Below are positions 1 through 8,348 of a stretch of 28,806 nucleotides of DNA, piece after piece. Location of the stretch: positions 1 to 28,806 of the forward strand of contig CAAGME010000055.1 of assembly GCA_900770945.1 (NCBI GenBank). The letters run 5' to 3'. Within the stretch, counting starts at the first letter, position 1, and each line of letters begins with the position of its first letter. A model generated the notes under the pieces. The model saw nothing but the letters and a program-made list of their open reading frames with translations. It searched no databases and was not told the DNA's origin. Both the position numbers and the translations under genes were made by a program. The DNA is from Clostridia bacterium. GTDB taxonomy: Bacteria; Bacillota; Clostridia; Christensenellales; Borkfalkiaceae.

Positions 1-218
1 AAAAACAACGTGAACGGAAAACCTGATTTCAATTTCTTTCTTTGTACGTTATTTTTGATATAAGCAGAAGTTATGACGAAAACAACGTAAGAGCGAAGCG
101 TTAGCCGCTATTGCGTTGGTTTTGGAATAACGTAGTGCGGTATCAAAAACAACGTGAACGGAAAACCTGATTTCAATTTCTTTCTTTGTACGTTCTTTTT
201 GATATAAGAGGAAGTTAT
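1..218. repeat. direct repeat, 144-bp period
   Basis: Bases 1-74 recur at 145-218 with only three substitutions, giving a unit of 144 bp; the intervening 75-144 is present once, so the array may continue to the left of the window. The repeated part starts AAAAACAACGTGAACGG and ends GAAGTTAT. Short open frames across it have no ribosome site, cross from the repeat into the hairpin modules and look non-coding. No gene is visible between 1 and 570; this stretch holds only this repeat, two hairpin modules and a terminator. Confidence 0.85.
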
Positions 219-222
219 ATAT

Positions 223-334
223 GCGAGCGTTGCTCGCTCGATATTTGCGCCGAGGGCGCAATCGATATGCCGCTTATGAAGCGGCGTGATATTTGCCCGC
301 ATGCGGGCAATCGATATTCGCACGTAAAGTGCGA
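223..334. repeat. five-hairpin intergenic module, copy A
   Basis: Five consecutive inverted repeats: 223-237 (GCGAGC, loop GTT, GCTCGC), 245-261 (TTGCGCC, loop GAG), 269-285 (GCCGCTT, loop ATG), 293-310 (perfect 18-bp palindrome TTGCCCGCATGCGGGCAA) and 318-334 (TCGCAC, loop GTAAA). Spacers between them are variants of TCGATATT. The element is non-coding. Copy B follows at an offset of 152 bp, and further copies are at 2924 and 28624. Confidence 0.9.
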
Positions 335-374
335 GCGAAAGTGGATTTTGCATATTATATGTATCGTGAAATAT

Positions 375-484
375 GCGGGCGTTGCTCGCTCGATATTTGC
401 GCCGAGGGCGCAATCGATATACCGCTTATGAAGCGGTGCGATATTTGCCCGCATGCGGGCAATCGATATTCACGCTCTGCGTGA
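375..484. repeat. five-hairpin intergenic module, copy B
   Basis: Same order of hairpins as copy A: 375-389, 397-413, 421-437, 445-462, 470-484. Hairpin 3 has ACCGCTT/AAGCGGT where copy A has GCCGCTT/AAGCGGC, a fully compensatory pair change. Hairpin 1 carries a G.T pair (378 with 386) where copy A has A-T. Hairpin 5 is a different sequence from copy A (TCACGC, loop TCT, GCGTGA) but again pairs perfectly. Confidence 0.9.
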
Positions 485-492
485 GTGACAGA

Positions 493-536
493 AAAAGGTG
501 CTTACGCACGCTGTTTAGCTTGCATAAACACCTTTT
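493..536 (-). terminator. terminator of the CxxC-repeat lipoprotein gene
   Basis: On the minus strand AAAAGGTG plus TTTATGC pairs with GCGTAAG plus CACCTTTT, with one G.T pair, and is followed by TTTTTC. It lies 35 bp past the stop codon at 571, so it should end transcription of that gene before the hairpin modules. Confidence 0.75.
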
Positions 537-570
537 AGGTTTTTTGAATTTTTTGCCGAATTAAGGTCGA

Positions 571-2856
571 TTACGCCTGAGCTTCGCTCTTAGCTTCTTC
601 TTTTACGAGCGAAGCAAACGCTTTGGACTTGATAGACTGTTTGCCCGTCGTTTCGGTTGCATAAGAAACAGACATGTTAGAAAGAGTGAATTCAACGCCC
701 GTATTTGCAGACTGTCTTATGTTCATTTGAACGAACTGACCGGGAGCAGTTGTTTCGACTTCTATAGCAAAGCGATAGGTTTTGCCTACTTGCAATTCTA
801 CGGTAACTTCTTCAACGGAACCGGTTGCAGCGTCAACAAGATACCAACCGATGAATACTTTAACTTTGTCGGCATCTTTGGCTTCGCCCTTACCTTTTGT
901 TACGGTAAGATCGATAGAATAAGTAAACTTACCGACATATGCCGCGCCGTCATTAGCGACAACATGTCTCATTTGAACGCTGTACTTTTTATCCGTAGTG
1001 CCACTATTTATAACCACATCAAACGAGTCGCCGTTTTGCGTGGCTGTCGCTTTCATTGTGCCTTTTTCTTTCTTTGACTGTATCGAATAGGTTCCTGCAT
1101 TTTCGGCTTTTATAAGATTTGCCTTGATATTGTCACCATTCGTTCCGTTCCAGGTAGCGGTTGCGTCAGTATCGGTAAACACCTTGACTTCTTCTTTCTT
1201 CACTCCGCAAGCGGTGCAAACGCCGTCTGTGCCGAAGTTGTGAGCGGCGACTTCGTTTGAGCCGTAAATCGCGGCGTAAGTCGTTTCGGTTGCGCAAGTG
1301 TCATCGGTGAAGTACTTTTTGCAAGTGGTGCAATAAACGTAAGCGGAATGTCCTGCGGCAAGGCAAGAAGCTTCTTCCGCGGCATGGGCTTCCTTAGTGT
1401 GACCCGTAGCGGGGATAGTAACTTCGCCCTCGATTTTCTTTGTACCGGCAACGTCGGAGAAGTTAGTTTTGCACTTCGTGCAGTAGTAATAGTCTATATT
1501 GCCCGCTTCGGTGCAAGTCGGAGCAACGGCGGTGTGAGCTTGCATATCGTGTTCGCCGTTATCCGCGGGGCATTTGCCTTCGACGATAGGATAGCCGGAA
1601 GCTTCGCCGCAATAAAGAAGTTTATTAGCGCAATCGAATGTGCCGGTTACGTTAGGAACGGCGTGAATGTTGCTTATGGTGTAATCGAGAGTTTTGGTTG
1701 CCTGGTTCTTATCGGTCGTGCAAGTATAGAACTGAATAAGCTGGTCGGCTGCCGTTTTGGTGAGAACGTAAACAAAGCGATAAGTTACGCCTTGCTTCAT
1801 TTTCGTCGGCAAAACGCCGTCTCTCGCACCCGCAAAGTTAGAAGCGTTTCCTATGCCCGTAACGGCGGGGTCCCAGGAACCTGCCTGGTCAGCCATGGCG
1901 ACACCCACGGCGAAGATATCGGAATCTTCGTTTACGGTGATATCGAAAGTGTAAATGAACGAACCGACGTAAGCTTGGGTGCCGTTATAGTAGCAAGTAC
2001 GGGTATGAACGTAAGTTGCGTTTTCGATAAGCCATTTTCCGTCCTTAGTGACGGTGGCGGTGCCGGTTTCGGTCGGCTTAGTGCCGCCTGTTCTTACCTG
2101 TAAAGCAAATGTATTGCCTTCTTGCGCAAGAACGGGAGCCCATTTTGACATTTCGTTCGGTTTGTGAGTGGTGCCTAAAGAAGTGCCTTTAATCGCTATG
2201 TTGTTGGAGTTGTCGATAGCGTAGTAGTTGTCACCCACCTTAACCCGGTAAGCGGAGCAGTCTGCGCATTTATGCGTCTTTGCGTCAAAAGTGTGCGCGC
2301 CCTTGGGGGCAATCTTTAATGATTCGGCGGTGACTTCGTTCTTTTGAGCGTTGAAAAGTTTGTGGCAGGAAGAACATTCGAGGTGAGCTTCCATACCGGC
2401 GGTAACGCAATCTGCGGGGTCGAGTTTAGCTACTTCCGTATAAACGTGAGCGGTCGCGCTGACGGGGAGTTCAAGCTCGGTTGCCGCAACTTCCTTTTTG
2501 TCTTGATTGAAGAGTTTGTGGCAGATTTCACATTCCTTGTGAGCGGCAACGCCTTTTTCTACACATGTCGAGGGCTTTTCCGCAACATCTTTGTACTTGT
2601 GTGCGTTCGCATCGATGGGAATAACTATGTCGGATTCGGAGACTTCCTTACCGTCAATGAAGAGCTTGTGGCAATACAAGCATACCTGATGTTCTTTCGT
2701 GCCGGCGGTCTGGCATGTAGCTTCAACCTTATTGACCGTTTCGAAAGTGTGTTGATGTCCGCTCGTAGATTCACCGGGGTTATCGGTACAAGCGAACATA
2801 GCAAGCGATAACGCCATTACGCATGCAAGCGCAAGGCACGTTAGCAACTTTTTCAT
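571..2856 (-). CDS. secreted lipoprotein with CxxC repeats and two beta-sandwich domains
   Basis: A 761-residue exported protein of unknown function. Residues 1-22 are a lipoprotein signal peptide with Cys23 as the likely lipidated residue. Residues about 34-205 hold repeats of a His-rich CxxC(H/K)K-F unit (CxxC at 59-62, 109-112, 161-164 and 197-200), and about 435-555 hold three more (459-462, 509-512, 547-550). Such repeats are seen in clostridial surface proteins and look like small zinc-binding or disulfide ribbons. Between and after them are two related beta-rich segments (about 205-405 and 560-745) sharing AYVGxFxYxxDxTV and GxTYRFxxxxxT motifs, probably sugar-binding or adhesion modules. 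The start is set by AAGGAAGG 9 nt upstream. It follows the GH3 gene by 145 bp with hairpin module C between, so co-transcription is uncertain. I infer cell-surface location; the ligand is unknown. Confidence 0.8.
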   Translation of the reverse strand: MKKLLTCLALACVMALSLAMFACTDNPGESTSGHQHTFETVNKVEATCQTAGTKEHQVCLYCHKLFIDGKEVSESDIVIPIDANAHKYKDVAEKPSTCVEKGVAAHKECEICHKLFNQDKKEVAATELELPVSATAHVYTEVAKLDPADCVTAGMEAHLECSSCHKLFNAQKNEVTAESLKIAPKGAHTFDAKTHKCADCSAYRVKVGDNYYAIDNSNNIAIKGTSLGTTHKPNEMSKWAPVLAQEGNTFALQVRTGGTKPTETGTATVTKDGKWLIENATYVHTRTCYYNGTQAYVGSFIYTFDITVNEDSDIFAVGVAMADQAGSWDPAVTGIGNASNFAGARDGVLPTKMKQGVTYRFVYVLTKTAADQLIQFYTCTTDKNQATKTLDYTISNIHAVPNVTGTFDCANKLLYCGEASGYPIVEGKCPADNGEHDMQAHTAVAPTCTEAGNIDYYYCTKCKTNFSDVAGTKKIEGEVTIPATGHTKEAHAAEEASCLAAGHSAYVYCTTCKKYFTDDTCATETTYAAIYGSNEVAAHNFGTDGVCTACGVKKEEVKVFTDTDATATWNGTNGDNIKANLIKAENAGTYSIQSKKEKGTMKATATQNGDSFDVVINSGTTDKKYSVQMRHVVANDGAAYVGKFTYSIDLTVTKGKGEAKDADKVKVFIGWYLVDAATGSVEEVTVELQVGKTYRFAIEVETTAPGQFVQMNIRQSANTGVEFTLSNMSVSYATETTGKQSIKSKAFASLVKEEAKSEAQA

Positions 2857-2923
2857 AAACTTACCTTCCTTTTTAAAAGATTTTATTTTTTTATCCGAAC
2901 TTTGTCGGTAAAAAGCGGGTATA

Positions 2924-2983
2924 TGCGCGCGGGGCGCACTCGATTTTTGCCGTAAAGGGCAAGCGATATTCGCGCTTTGCGCG
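2924..2983. repeat. hairpin intergenic module, short copy C
   Basis: Three hairpins remain: 2924-2938 (TGCGC/GCGCA), 2947-2962 (TTGCC/GGCAA) and 2971-2983 (CGCGC, loop TTT, GCGCG), corresponding to hairpins 1, 4 and 5 of the long copies. Spacers are CTCGATTT and GCGATATT. It lies 18 bp downstream of the GH3 stop and 67 bp before the next start, so it could attenuate or process a GH3-lipoprotein transcript. Confidence 0.8.
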
Positions 2984-3001
2984 GGAAAAAGAGAATTTTT
3001 A

Positions 3002-6000
3002 TTATATATCGAATATCGATTTCAATATCGAAACAACAGTGACTACGCCGTAGAACGCCGCCGCCCAAACGAAGATTACGCACGAAACGCGGGTGATTAC
3101 CGGGACGGCGATTTCCCACGCCGGGGTTATGGTTTCGGAGGTAAAGTCTCCGTCGATACCGTTCATTGCGTTGGAGTTGACGACCGTGTACAAAATATTC
3201 TTTGAAGCAAGGCGCATGTTCCACGCAAGTTCGCCGTAACCGGACGCGTAAGACGTGAAGCGAATGTCGTTGCCGTCATAATCCTTGCCGCTCTTTGCGC
3301 CTGCGGGGTTGCCGTCCGGCAAGTCGTTGCCGTAAAGCACGCCCTGGACGGGGTTCATGTACGGACGAGAAGAGTTATAGTCGGAAACAACGTAACCGCG
3401 CATGCCGTATTCGGCTCTTAAAACGGTGTTGCAAAAACCTTGACCGCCCGTCCATTTTGCGCCGAGACGGTTCATGCCCGTCATTACGCCGAGCATAGGC
3501 GTTTTTATGTTTTCGCGCTCGATTTCGATTGCAACCTCTATCGCGCGGGAGTAAACTTCCCTTATAGTCTGTTCGTTAGCCCACACGTTAAGCCCGGCGC
3601 GGTGCGTTTCCTGGTCGTTTAAGACTGCGTGCTTTAAGAGTACGAACACACCGAGCTTGTGCATACCCACAGCTTCATAGCCTGCGGCAATGCCCGTAAG
3701 ATAACCGTCTTCCGAGTAGTATTCGAAAGTTCTTCCGCAGTACGCGCCGCGGTGAATGTTTACGCCTAAGCCGTAAATGCCGTTGTAGCCCGCCCAAGCG
3801 GCTTCTTCGCCCGTCTGAACTCCTACGCGTTCGATAAGGTCTATATTATAAGTGGAAGAGACTATGCCGTTCGACACGAAAACCGCGGGTTTTTGACCTT
3901 CGTTATCCGCATCCTTTTGTCTTGCAAAGCCTTTGAATCCGCTCTGCACGGCAAGCTGATTATAAGTCCTCGAATGGTTGGGAGCGAGCGCGCCGTTCTG
4001 TTGAGAGGAGGACGGAGCCGCAACGGACGGAACGGCGTTGGTTACGCGCAAACCCGTCTGCAAAAGCGTGCAAGTTTCTTCAAAGCTCATTTTGTTTAAA
4101 AGAGTGTCCCAAAGCGGGTCGTTGTAGTCTTTGCCTTTTAAGTAAATGAGTTTGATCTCGTCAAAGGTGTCCACGCCCTCGTAAAACCCGTCTTCTTCGT
4201 AAGTCGGGTAAGCTATATCGTCTTTTGTTGCGGCGGGGTTTTTCTGCGCTTCGGCAAGCTTGCTTGATGCCGTGAGAGCTATCCTTTTGCCGTAAGTGCC
4301 GGTCCAGTCGCTGCGAGTCATGTATTTTTGGCTCGTTTCCTCAGATTCGAAGAGACCTGCTTTTTTAAAGTCGGTATCGTCGAATTGATTGGTGATTTTA
4401 TTTACGCCGTAGTTGGCTTTCTGACCATTATATTTAGCGGTGAAGTTTTTGTTTTCTTCCTCGATAAACGCGTTGGTCGAATACTTTTTATTATTGTAAG
4501 CGATGTGCTTGCCCCATACGAGCGAGCCGTCGCCGTTGTCGCCGTTTATTGCGTAAAGCTTTGCCGAATCGACGGTTACGCCGTTATTTTTTTTGTAATC
4601 GATAAAGTTATTGACTGCGGCGTGCGCGTCGCGGGCGGCGGTTAAGAGATACTTTTCGTCGCCGTCGGTACCGATAACGTAGGTTTTTTCCTTATTTGCG
4701 TCGTATGCGGCGAAATACTTTTCTTCGACTTCTATCGTTGCGGTGACGGTCTGACCGGCTTTCACTTCGACCTTGGTAAAGCCGACGAGTTCGACGGACG
4801 GCTTTTCTACGCCGTTTGTTACGTCCTTATCGGTGTACGGCTTCTGAACGTAAACCTGAACGGCTTCCTTGCCGTCGATTTCGGAGGTGTTTGTTACGTC
4901 GACCGTGACGGTATAAGTGTTGTTTTTTGCGTTTTCGGTGACCTTCATGTTCGAATATTCGAAAGTCGAATAGGAAAGTCCGTAGCCGAAAGGATAAGTT
5001 ACTACGTCCGAGTAAACGAATTCGCCCGTCTTTGCGCGATTGAGAACGTAATCTTCATAGCGCGTTTCGGCGTATTTATAGCCGTTGTAGATACCTTCCT
5101 GGTAAGCAACGTAATATTGGTGGTTCTGATAACCCATCGTCGCAAAATAACTGTCGGAAAGCGCGGACGCGTTGCCGTACTGCATAGACCCGAAGTTATA
5201 ATAAACGGGGTTATACTTGCTTTCTTCCCAGAAAGTGTCACTCGTTTTGCCGCTCGGGTTATATTCGCCCGTCAAAAGCTTGCCGACGGCGTTTGCGCCG
5301 TTAGTGCCGACTAAGCCTATCCACATACAAGCGTCGATATCGTATTCGGAATTTTCTAAAAATTCGCATTCGAACGGGCTTGCGCTGTTCATAAGCACTA
5401 TTATTTTGCTAATCGTTCCGTTATCTTTCAAAGCCTTTAAGTTTTTGAGAATGTCGGATTCGTTAGCGGAAAGACGGAGTGCGTCACCGACGGAGCCGTC
5501 GGGATTGTTATGTTTGTTTGCGCTCGCTTTGCCTTTGCTGACGATAACGCGGGTGTTTCCGTCGTCCATCGTCGTGTCCATATAAAGGTCTTCCGCCTCG
5601 CCGGAAGTTCTGGCAAGAACCATAACCGCGGCTGTCGCTTTGTTGTTTTTTGCCTCCGGGAGCGATGAAAAACCCTTTTCGGTAACGACATACTGCGTTT
5701 CCTGCCCCATTGCGCCTATAAAGTTTCCGCTCGATACAAAGTCGGTGTCCTTTTGGGATTTATAATAGTCGTTAAGAGCTTCGTTCATAGTAAGCCCGGC
5801 GTTCTTCAAGCCATCGTATAAAGACACTCTGTCGCCGAGTGCGCCGTCCGAACCGGACGAGCCTTGCCCCGTGTGAACGGTGAAGTGAGAAGCAAACCCG
5901 TACATATTGACGGTGTCGTTTTTCGCAAGCGGGAGCGCGGAGTTGTCGTTCTTTAAAAGAACCGCGCCTTCGGACATAGTTTCCTCTATTGTCTTAAGGC

Positions 6001-6214
6001 TTGCCGCTTTTACTTCCGCCATATTTTTGAATTGCGTGTCGTAATACACATTGCCGCTCAGCCCCGATCCTTTTTCCGTTTCGATGCCGAGTGCGGAGTT
6101 GATTACGTCCGCATTAGCCAAAAGCATAGATCCGCCGATACTCATAATCGCAAAAACAACGAGAGTAACGTGGAAAATTATTCTTGATATGAGAGAAATT
6201 TTACCGTTCTTCAT
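3002..6214 (-). CDS. membrane-anchored GH3 glycosidase, swapped domain order
   Basis: Family 3 glycoside hydrolase, 1070 residues, predicted to act on beta-linked sugars at the cell surface. The usual C-terminal alpha/beta sandwich domain comes first (EGAVLLKND near residue 65), then an FnIII-like domain (VELVGFTKVEVKAGQ near 465), then the TIM-barrel domain last, with its KH..NDQE..R motif and the nucleophile Asp of VVSDY near residue 945. This order is known from Ruminococcus albus and Butyrivibrio beta-glucosidases. Unusually, it also has a transmembrane segment at each end (about 8-36 and 1037-1062), suggesting both termini sit in the membrane. The ATG at 6214 is chosen because AGGAGGG lies 8 nt upstream; an earlier in-frame ATG at 6247 lies inside the preceding gene. 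It overlaps that gene by one base (TGATG), implying translational coupling. Substrate cannot be read from sequence. Confidence 0.88.
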   Translation of the reverse strand: MKNGKISLISRIIFHVTLVVFAIMSIGGSMLLANADVINSALGIETEKGSGLSGNVYYDTQFKNMAEVKAASLKTIEETMSEGAVLLKNDNSALPLAKNDTVNMYGFASHFTVHTGQGSSGSDGALGDRVSLYDGLKNAGLTMNEALNDYYKSQKDTDFVSSGNFIGAMGQETQYVVTEKGFSSLPEAKNNKATAAVMVLARTSGEAEDLYMDTTMDDGNTRVIVSKGKASANKHNNPDGSVGDALRLSANESDILKNLKALKDNGTISKIIVLMNSASPFECEFLENSEYDIDACMWIGLVGTNGANAVGKLLTGEYNPSGKTSDTFWEESKYNPVYYNFGSMQYGNASALSDSYFATMGYQNHQYYVAYQEGIYNGYKYAETRYEDYVLNRAKTGEFVYSDVVTYPFGYGLSYSTFEYSNMKVTENAKNNTYTVTVDVTNTSEIDGKEAVQVYVQKPYTDKDVTNGVEKPSVELVGFTKVEVKAGQTVTATIEVEEKYFAAYDANKEKTYVIGTDGDEKYLLTAARDAHAAVNNFIDYKKNNGVTVDSAKLYAINGDNGDGSLVWGKHIAYNNKKYSTNAFIEEENKNFTAKYNGQKANYGVNKITNQFDDTDFKKAGLFESEETSQKYMTRSDWTGTYGKRIALTASSKLAEAQKNPAATKDDIAYPTYEEDGFYEGVDTFDEIKLIYLKGKDYNDPLWDTLLNKMSFEETCTLLQTGLRVTNAVPSVAAPSSSQQNGALAPNHSRTYNQLAVQSGFKGFARQKDADNEGQKPAVFVSNGIVSSTYNIDLIERVGVQTGEEAAWAGYNGIYGLGVNIHRGAYCGRTFEYYSEDGYLTGIAAGYEAVGMHKLGVFVLLKHAVLNDQETHRAGLNVWANEQTIREVYSRAIEVAIEIERENIKTPMLGVMTGMNRLGAKWTGGQGFCNTVLRAEYGMRGYVVSDYNSSRPYMNPVQGVLYGNDLPDGNPAGAKSGKDYDGNDIRFTSYASGYGELAWNMRLASKNILYTVVNSNAMNGIDGDFTSETITPAWEIAVPVITRVSCVIFVWAAAFYGVVTVVSILKSIFDI

Positions 6215-6717
6215 CAGTTTATCCCTCCTTTTTCGTCTGCAATACATTCCCCGCCCGAGGAAAGCCCGTTTTCTTCCGTTATTTTCTTATTCTGCGGAAG
6301 ATACATTCCGACGGAAGCTAAAACAAACGAAAGGATAAGCCCGACGAAGAAAATTACGGTCGGCGCACCCAAACCGAAAATCTTAGCAAGGGAAAAGCCG
6401 TCGAAAAACTGAGTGGAGAAGTAATCGATAAATCCGTCTGCTTTCACGAACGCGCAAAAGGAGAGGAAGGAAAAGAGCATTAACATCGTTGCGCCGAGCT
6501 TCGAAGTAAACGTAAACGCGGAAAGCGCGGCGAAAAGGAGTATGCCTGCTATTGCGAAAATTACTATCGACGAATTGAAAATCGACTTGTCAAGCCCGGA
6601 GCTTGCAACGGCGTAAACTATCATCATTAAAGCTGCCGCGGTACTGACGTACGCACCGCTCGCCTTTGTCTTATACGAGCGTTTGATTTCGCCCGTCAAA
6701 TTAAAATTATTTTTCAT
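6214..6717 (-). CDS. small four-helix membrane protein
   Basis: 167 residues with four predicted transmembrane segments (about 23-43, 50-72, 75-93, 115-141) and a charged C-terminal tail. I recognise no family. It starts 23 bp after the CBM-repeat gene, behind AAGGAAG, and its stop overlaps the GH3 start by one base, so the three genes form an operon. A role as membrane partner of the doubly anchored GH3 enzyme is an inference from this coupling. Confidence 0.75.
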   Translation of the reverse strand: MKNNFNLTGEIKRSYKTKASGAYVSTAAALMMIVYAVASSGLDKSIFNSSIVIFAIAGILLFAALSAFTFTSKLGATMLMLFSFLSFCAFVKADGFIDYFSTQFFDGFSLAKIFGLGAPTVIFFVGLILSFVLASVGMYLPQNKKITEENGLSSGGECIADEKGGIN

Positions 6718-6740
6718 TATTATCTTCCTTTATTTTGCGA

Positions 6741-8330
6741 TTATACGCCTTTATCTAAAGTAGGTATGCTTAAAATCTTATCTGCGGCGACTATCTTTAC
6801 GGCGTCGAGGTTGCAGGGATAAGGTTCTCCGTATGCGAAAGTTATAACGTTCAAGCCCTTTTTAAGGGTAATCTTAACGGCGGGCAAGGTATACGGCGTG
6901 AAATATTCTTTCTTCCCGAGTCCCGGGACGGTCGCACCTGTCTTAATCGTGGTCGAATTGACGGTGATAACATAACCGAGGTCGAATAAAGCGTCGTCGG
7001 GGCGTTGGCAAGTGAGGATTATAAAATCGACTCCCTTTTCGACTTCGGAGTTGAATTTGAACGTGACTTTCATACCCGAAGAGAAGTTTCTGAGCGCGGC
7101 GCCGCCGCTGCAATCGCTGCCCGCTACGGTGGAGCCTGCGGAAGATATATACGGCTTTTCGGTGTTCGGCAAAGTGCGCTTTTCTTCGTCCGTCAAAAGC
7201 TTGCCTTCTGCCGTGTAAAGCTCGGCGGCTTCGGCTTCAAGCAAAAGCTCGCTCATAAGTTCGCCCGGCTTAGGATCTTCGGGCTTAGGATCTTCGGGCT
7301 TGGGTTCCTCCGGCTTAGGTTCGTCCGGGTTTTCCGGGGTGACCGCTCCGCCAAGCACAGCCAAAGTTTTGTTTTCCGCCGTTTCTATTTTTATGGCGTC
7401 GAGGTTGCAGGGGGAAGCCGTTCCGTATGCAAAAGTTATAACGTTTATGCCCCTGTTAAGGATAATTTTGACGGTGGGCAAGGTGTACGGCGTGAAATAT
7501 TCTTTCTTCCCGACTCCCGGGACGATCGCGCCTGTCTTAATCGTGGTCGAATTGACGGTGATAACGTAGCCCGTGTCGAACGTAGCGTCGTCCGGGCGTT
7601 GGCAAGTGAGAATGGTAAAGTCCGCTTCCTGATTAACTTCCGAGTACACTTTGAATTGGACTTTCATTCCCGAAGAGAAGTTCCTGAGCGTTGCACCGCC
7701 GCTGCAATCGCCGCCCGCTACGGTGGAGCCTGCGGAGGATATATACGGCTTGTTGGTATCCGGCAAAGTGCGCTTTTCTTCGTCCGTCAAAAGCTTTCCG
7801 TCGGCAGTGTAAAGGTCGGCGTTTTCGGCTTCGATTAAAACTTTGTTCGTAAGTTCGCCTACGTCCGGCTTGTCGGTAACGGTGACTTCGATGTCCTTGC
7901 CGATGTTTTGATAAAGCTTGCTGACGAGCCTGACCGTTTTTACGTCCTTTGTCATTTTAACGTCGTTCGGATTCAAGATAAACTCGCCCTCGCCGTTGAC
8001 CTTAAAACCGTATTCCGTTGCGGGAAGTTTTGGGATTTTTACCGTTTCGGTAAAAGCCGGGTCACGCGCGACAAGGCTGATTTCCGCCGTTTGCTTGTCG
8101 AACGAGAAAGAATCCCCGTCAAGATAACTGACGGAGTAGGACGCATTGACTATTTGCAAAAGACCTTTTACTTCTTTCTTTTTTTCGTCCTTTTTGGCAA
8201 ACTCCCCGCCGCAAAACACCGCTATAACGACGCTTGCGACAAACAGTACGGCAAGGACGGAGGAGCCGATTGCAATTATCGGCTTCTTTTTACTTTCGTA
8301 AAAAACTTTTGCCTTTTCGAAAAAACTCAT
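6741..8330 (-). CDS. membrane-anchored protein with two CBM6/35-like domains
   Basis: 529 residues. Residues 17-41 form one transmembrane helix, leaving most of the protein outside. Residues about 56-155 look like a bacterial Ig-like domain (YLDGDSFSFDK). Two near-identical segments follow, about 163-318 and 360-518, each opening with an xEAExAxLYTA motif and closing with GxNVITFAYGxxxPCNLDAxKI, as in carbohydrate-binding modules of the CBM6/35 type. They are joined by a Pro/Glu/Lys linker (PKPEEPKPEDPKP) at 332-358. The ATG at 8330 has AAGGAAG upstream; the open frame continues further upstream but only through leader and repeat DNA. It is the first gene of the CBM, membrane protein, GH3 operon and probably holds polysaccharide near the enzyme. 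Confidence 0.82.
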   Translation of the reverse strand: MSFFEKAKVFYESKKKPIIAIGSSVLAVLFVASVVIAVFCGGEFAKKDEKKKEVKGLLQIVNASYSVSYLDGDSFSFDKQTAEISLVARDPAFTETVKIPKLPATEYGFKVNGEGEFILNPNDVKMTKDVKTVRLVSKLYQNIGKDIEVTVTDKPDVGELTNKVLIEAENADLYTADGKLLTDEEKRTLPDTNKPYISSAGSTVAGGDCSGGATLRNFSSGMKVQFKVYSEVNQEADFTILTCQRPDDATFDTGYVITVNSTTIKTGAIVPGVGKKEYFTPYTLPTVKIILNRGINVITFAYGTASPCNLDAIKIETAENKTLAVLGGAVTPENPDEPKPEEPKPEDPKPEDPKPGELMSELLLEAEAAELYTAEGKLLTDEEKRTLPNTEKPYISSAGSTVAGSDCSGGAALRNFSSGMKVTFKFNSEVEKGVDFIILTCQRPDDALFDLGYVITVNSTTIKTGATVPGLGKKEYFTPYTLPAVKITLKKGLNVITFAYGEPYPCNLDAVKIVAADKILSIPTLDKGV

Positions 8331-8348
8331 ATATATATCTTCCTTTTT

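Noticed and set aside
223..484. CRISPR-like array (repeats with regular spacing)
   Set aside because: The constant parts are only 6-9 bp, the variable parts are self-complementary hairpins rather than unique spacers, and no cas gene is present.
186..564. Small open reading frames through the hairpin modules
   Set aside because: They exist in several frames on both strands because the repeats are palindromic and lack stops; none has a ribosome site, and copies do not keep a frame.
5002..5691. Antisense frames across the GH3 gene and similar frames across other large genes
   Set aside because: They mirror the codon pattern of the true genes, lack ribosome sites and family features.
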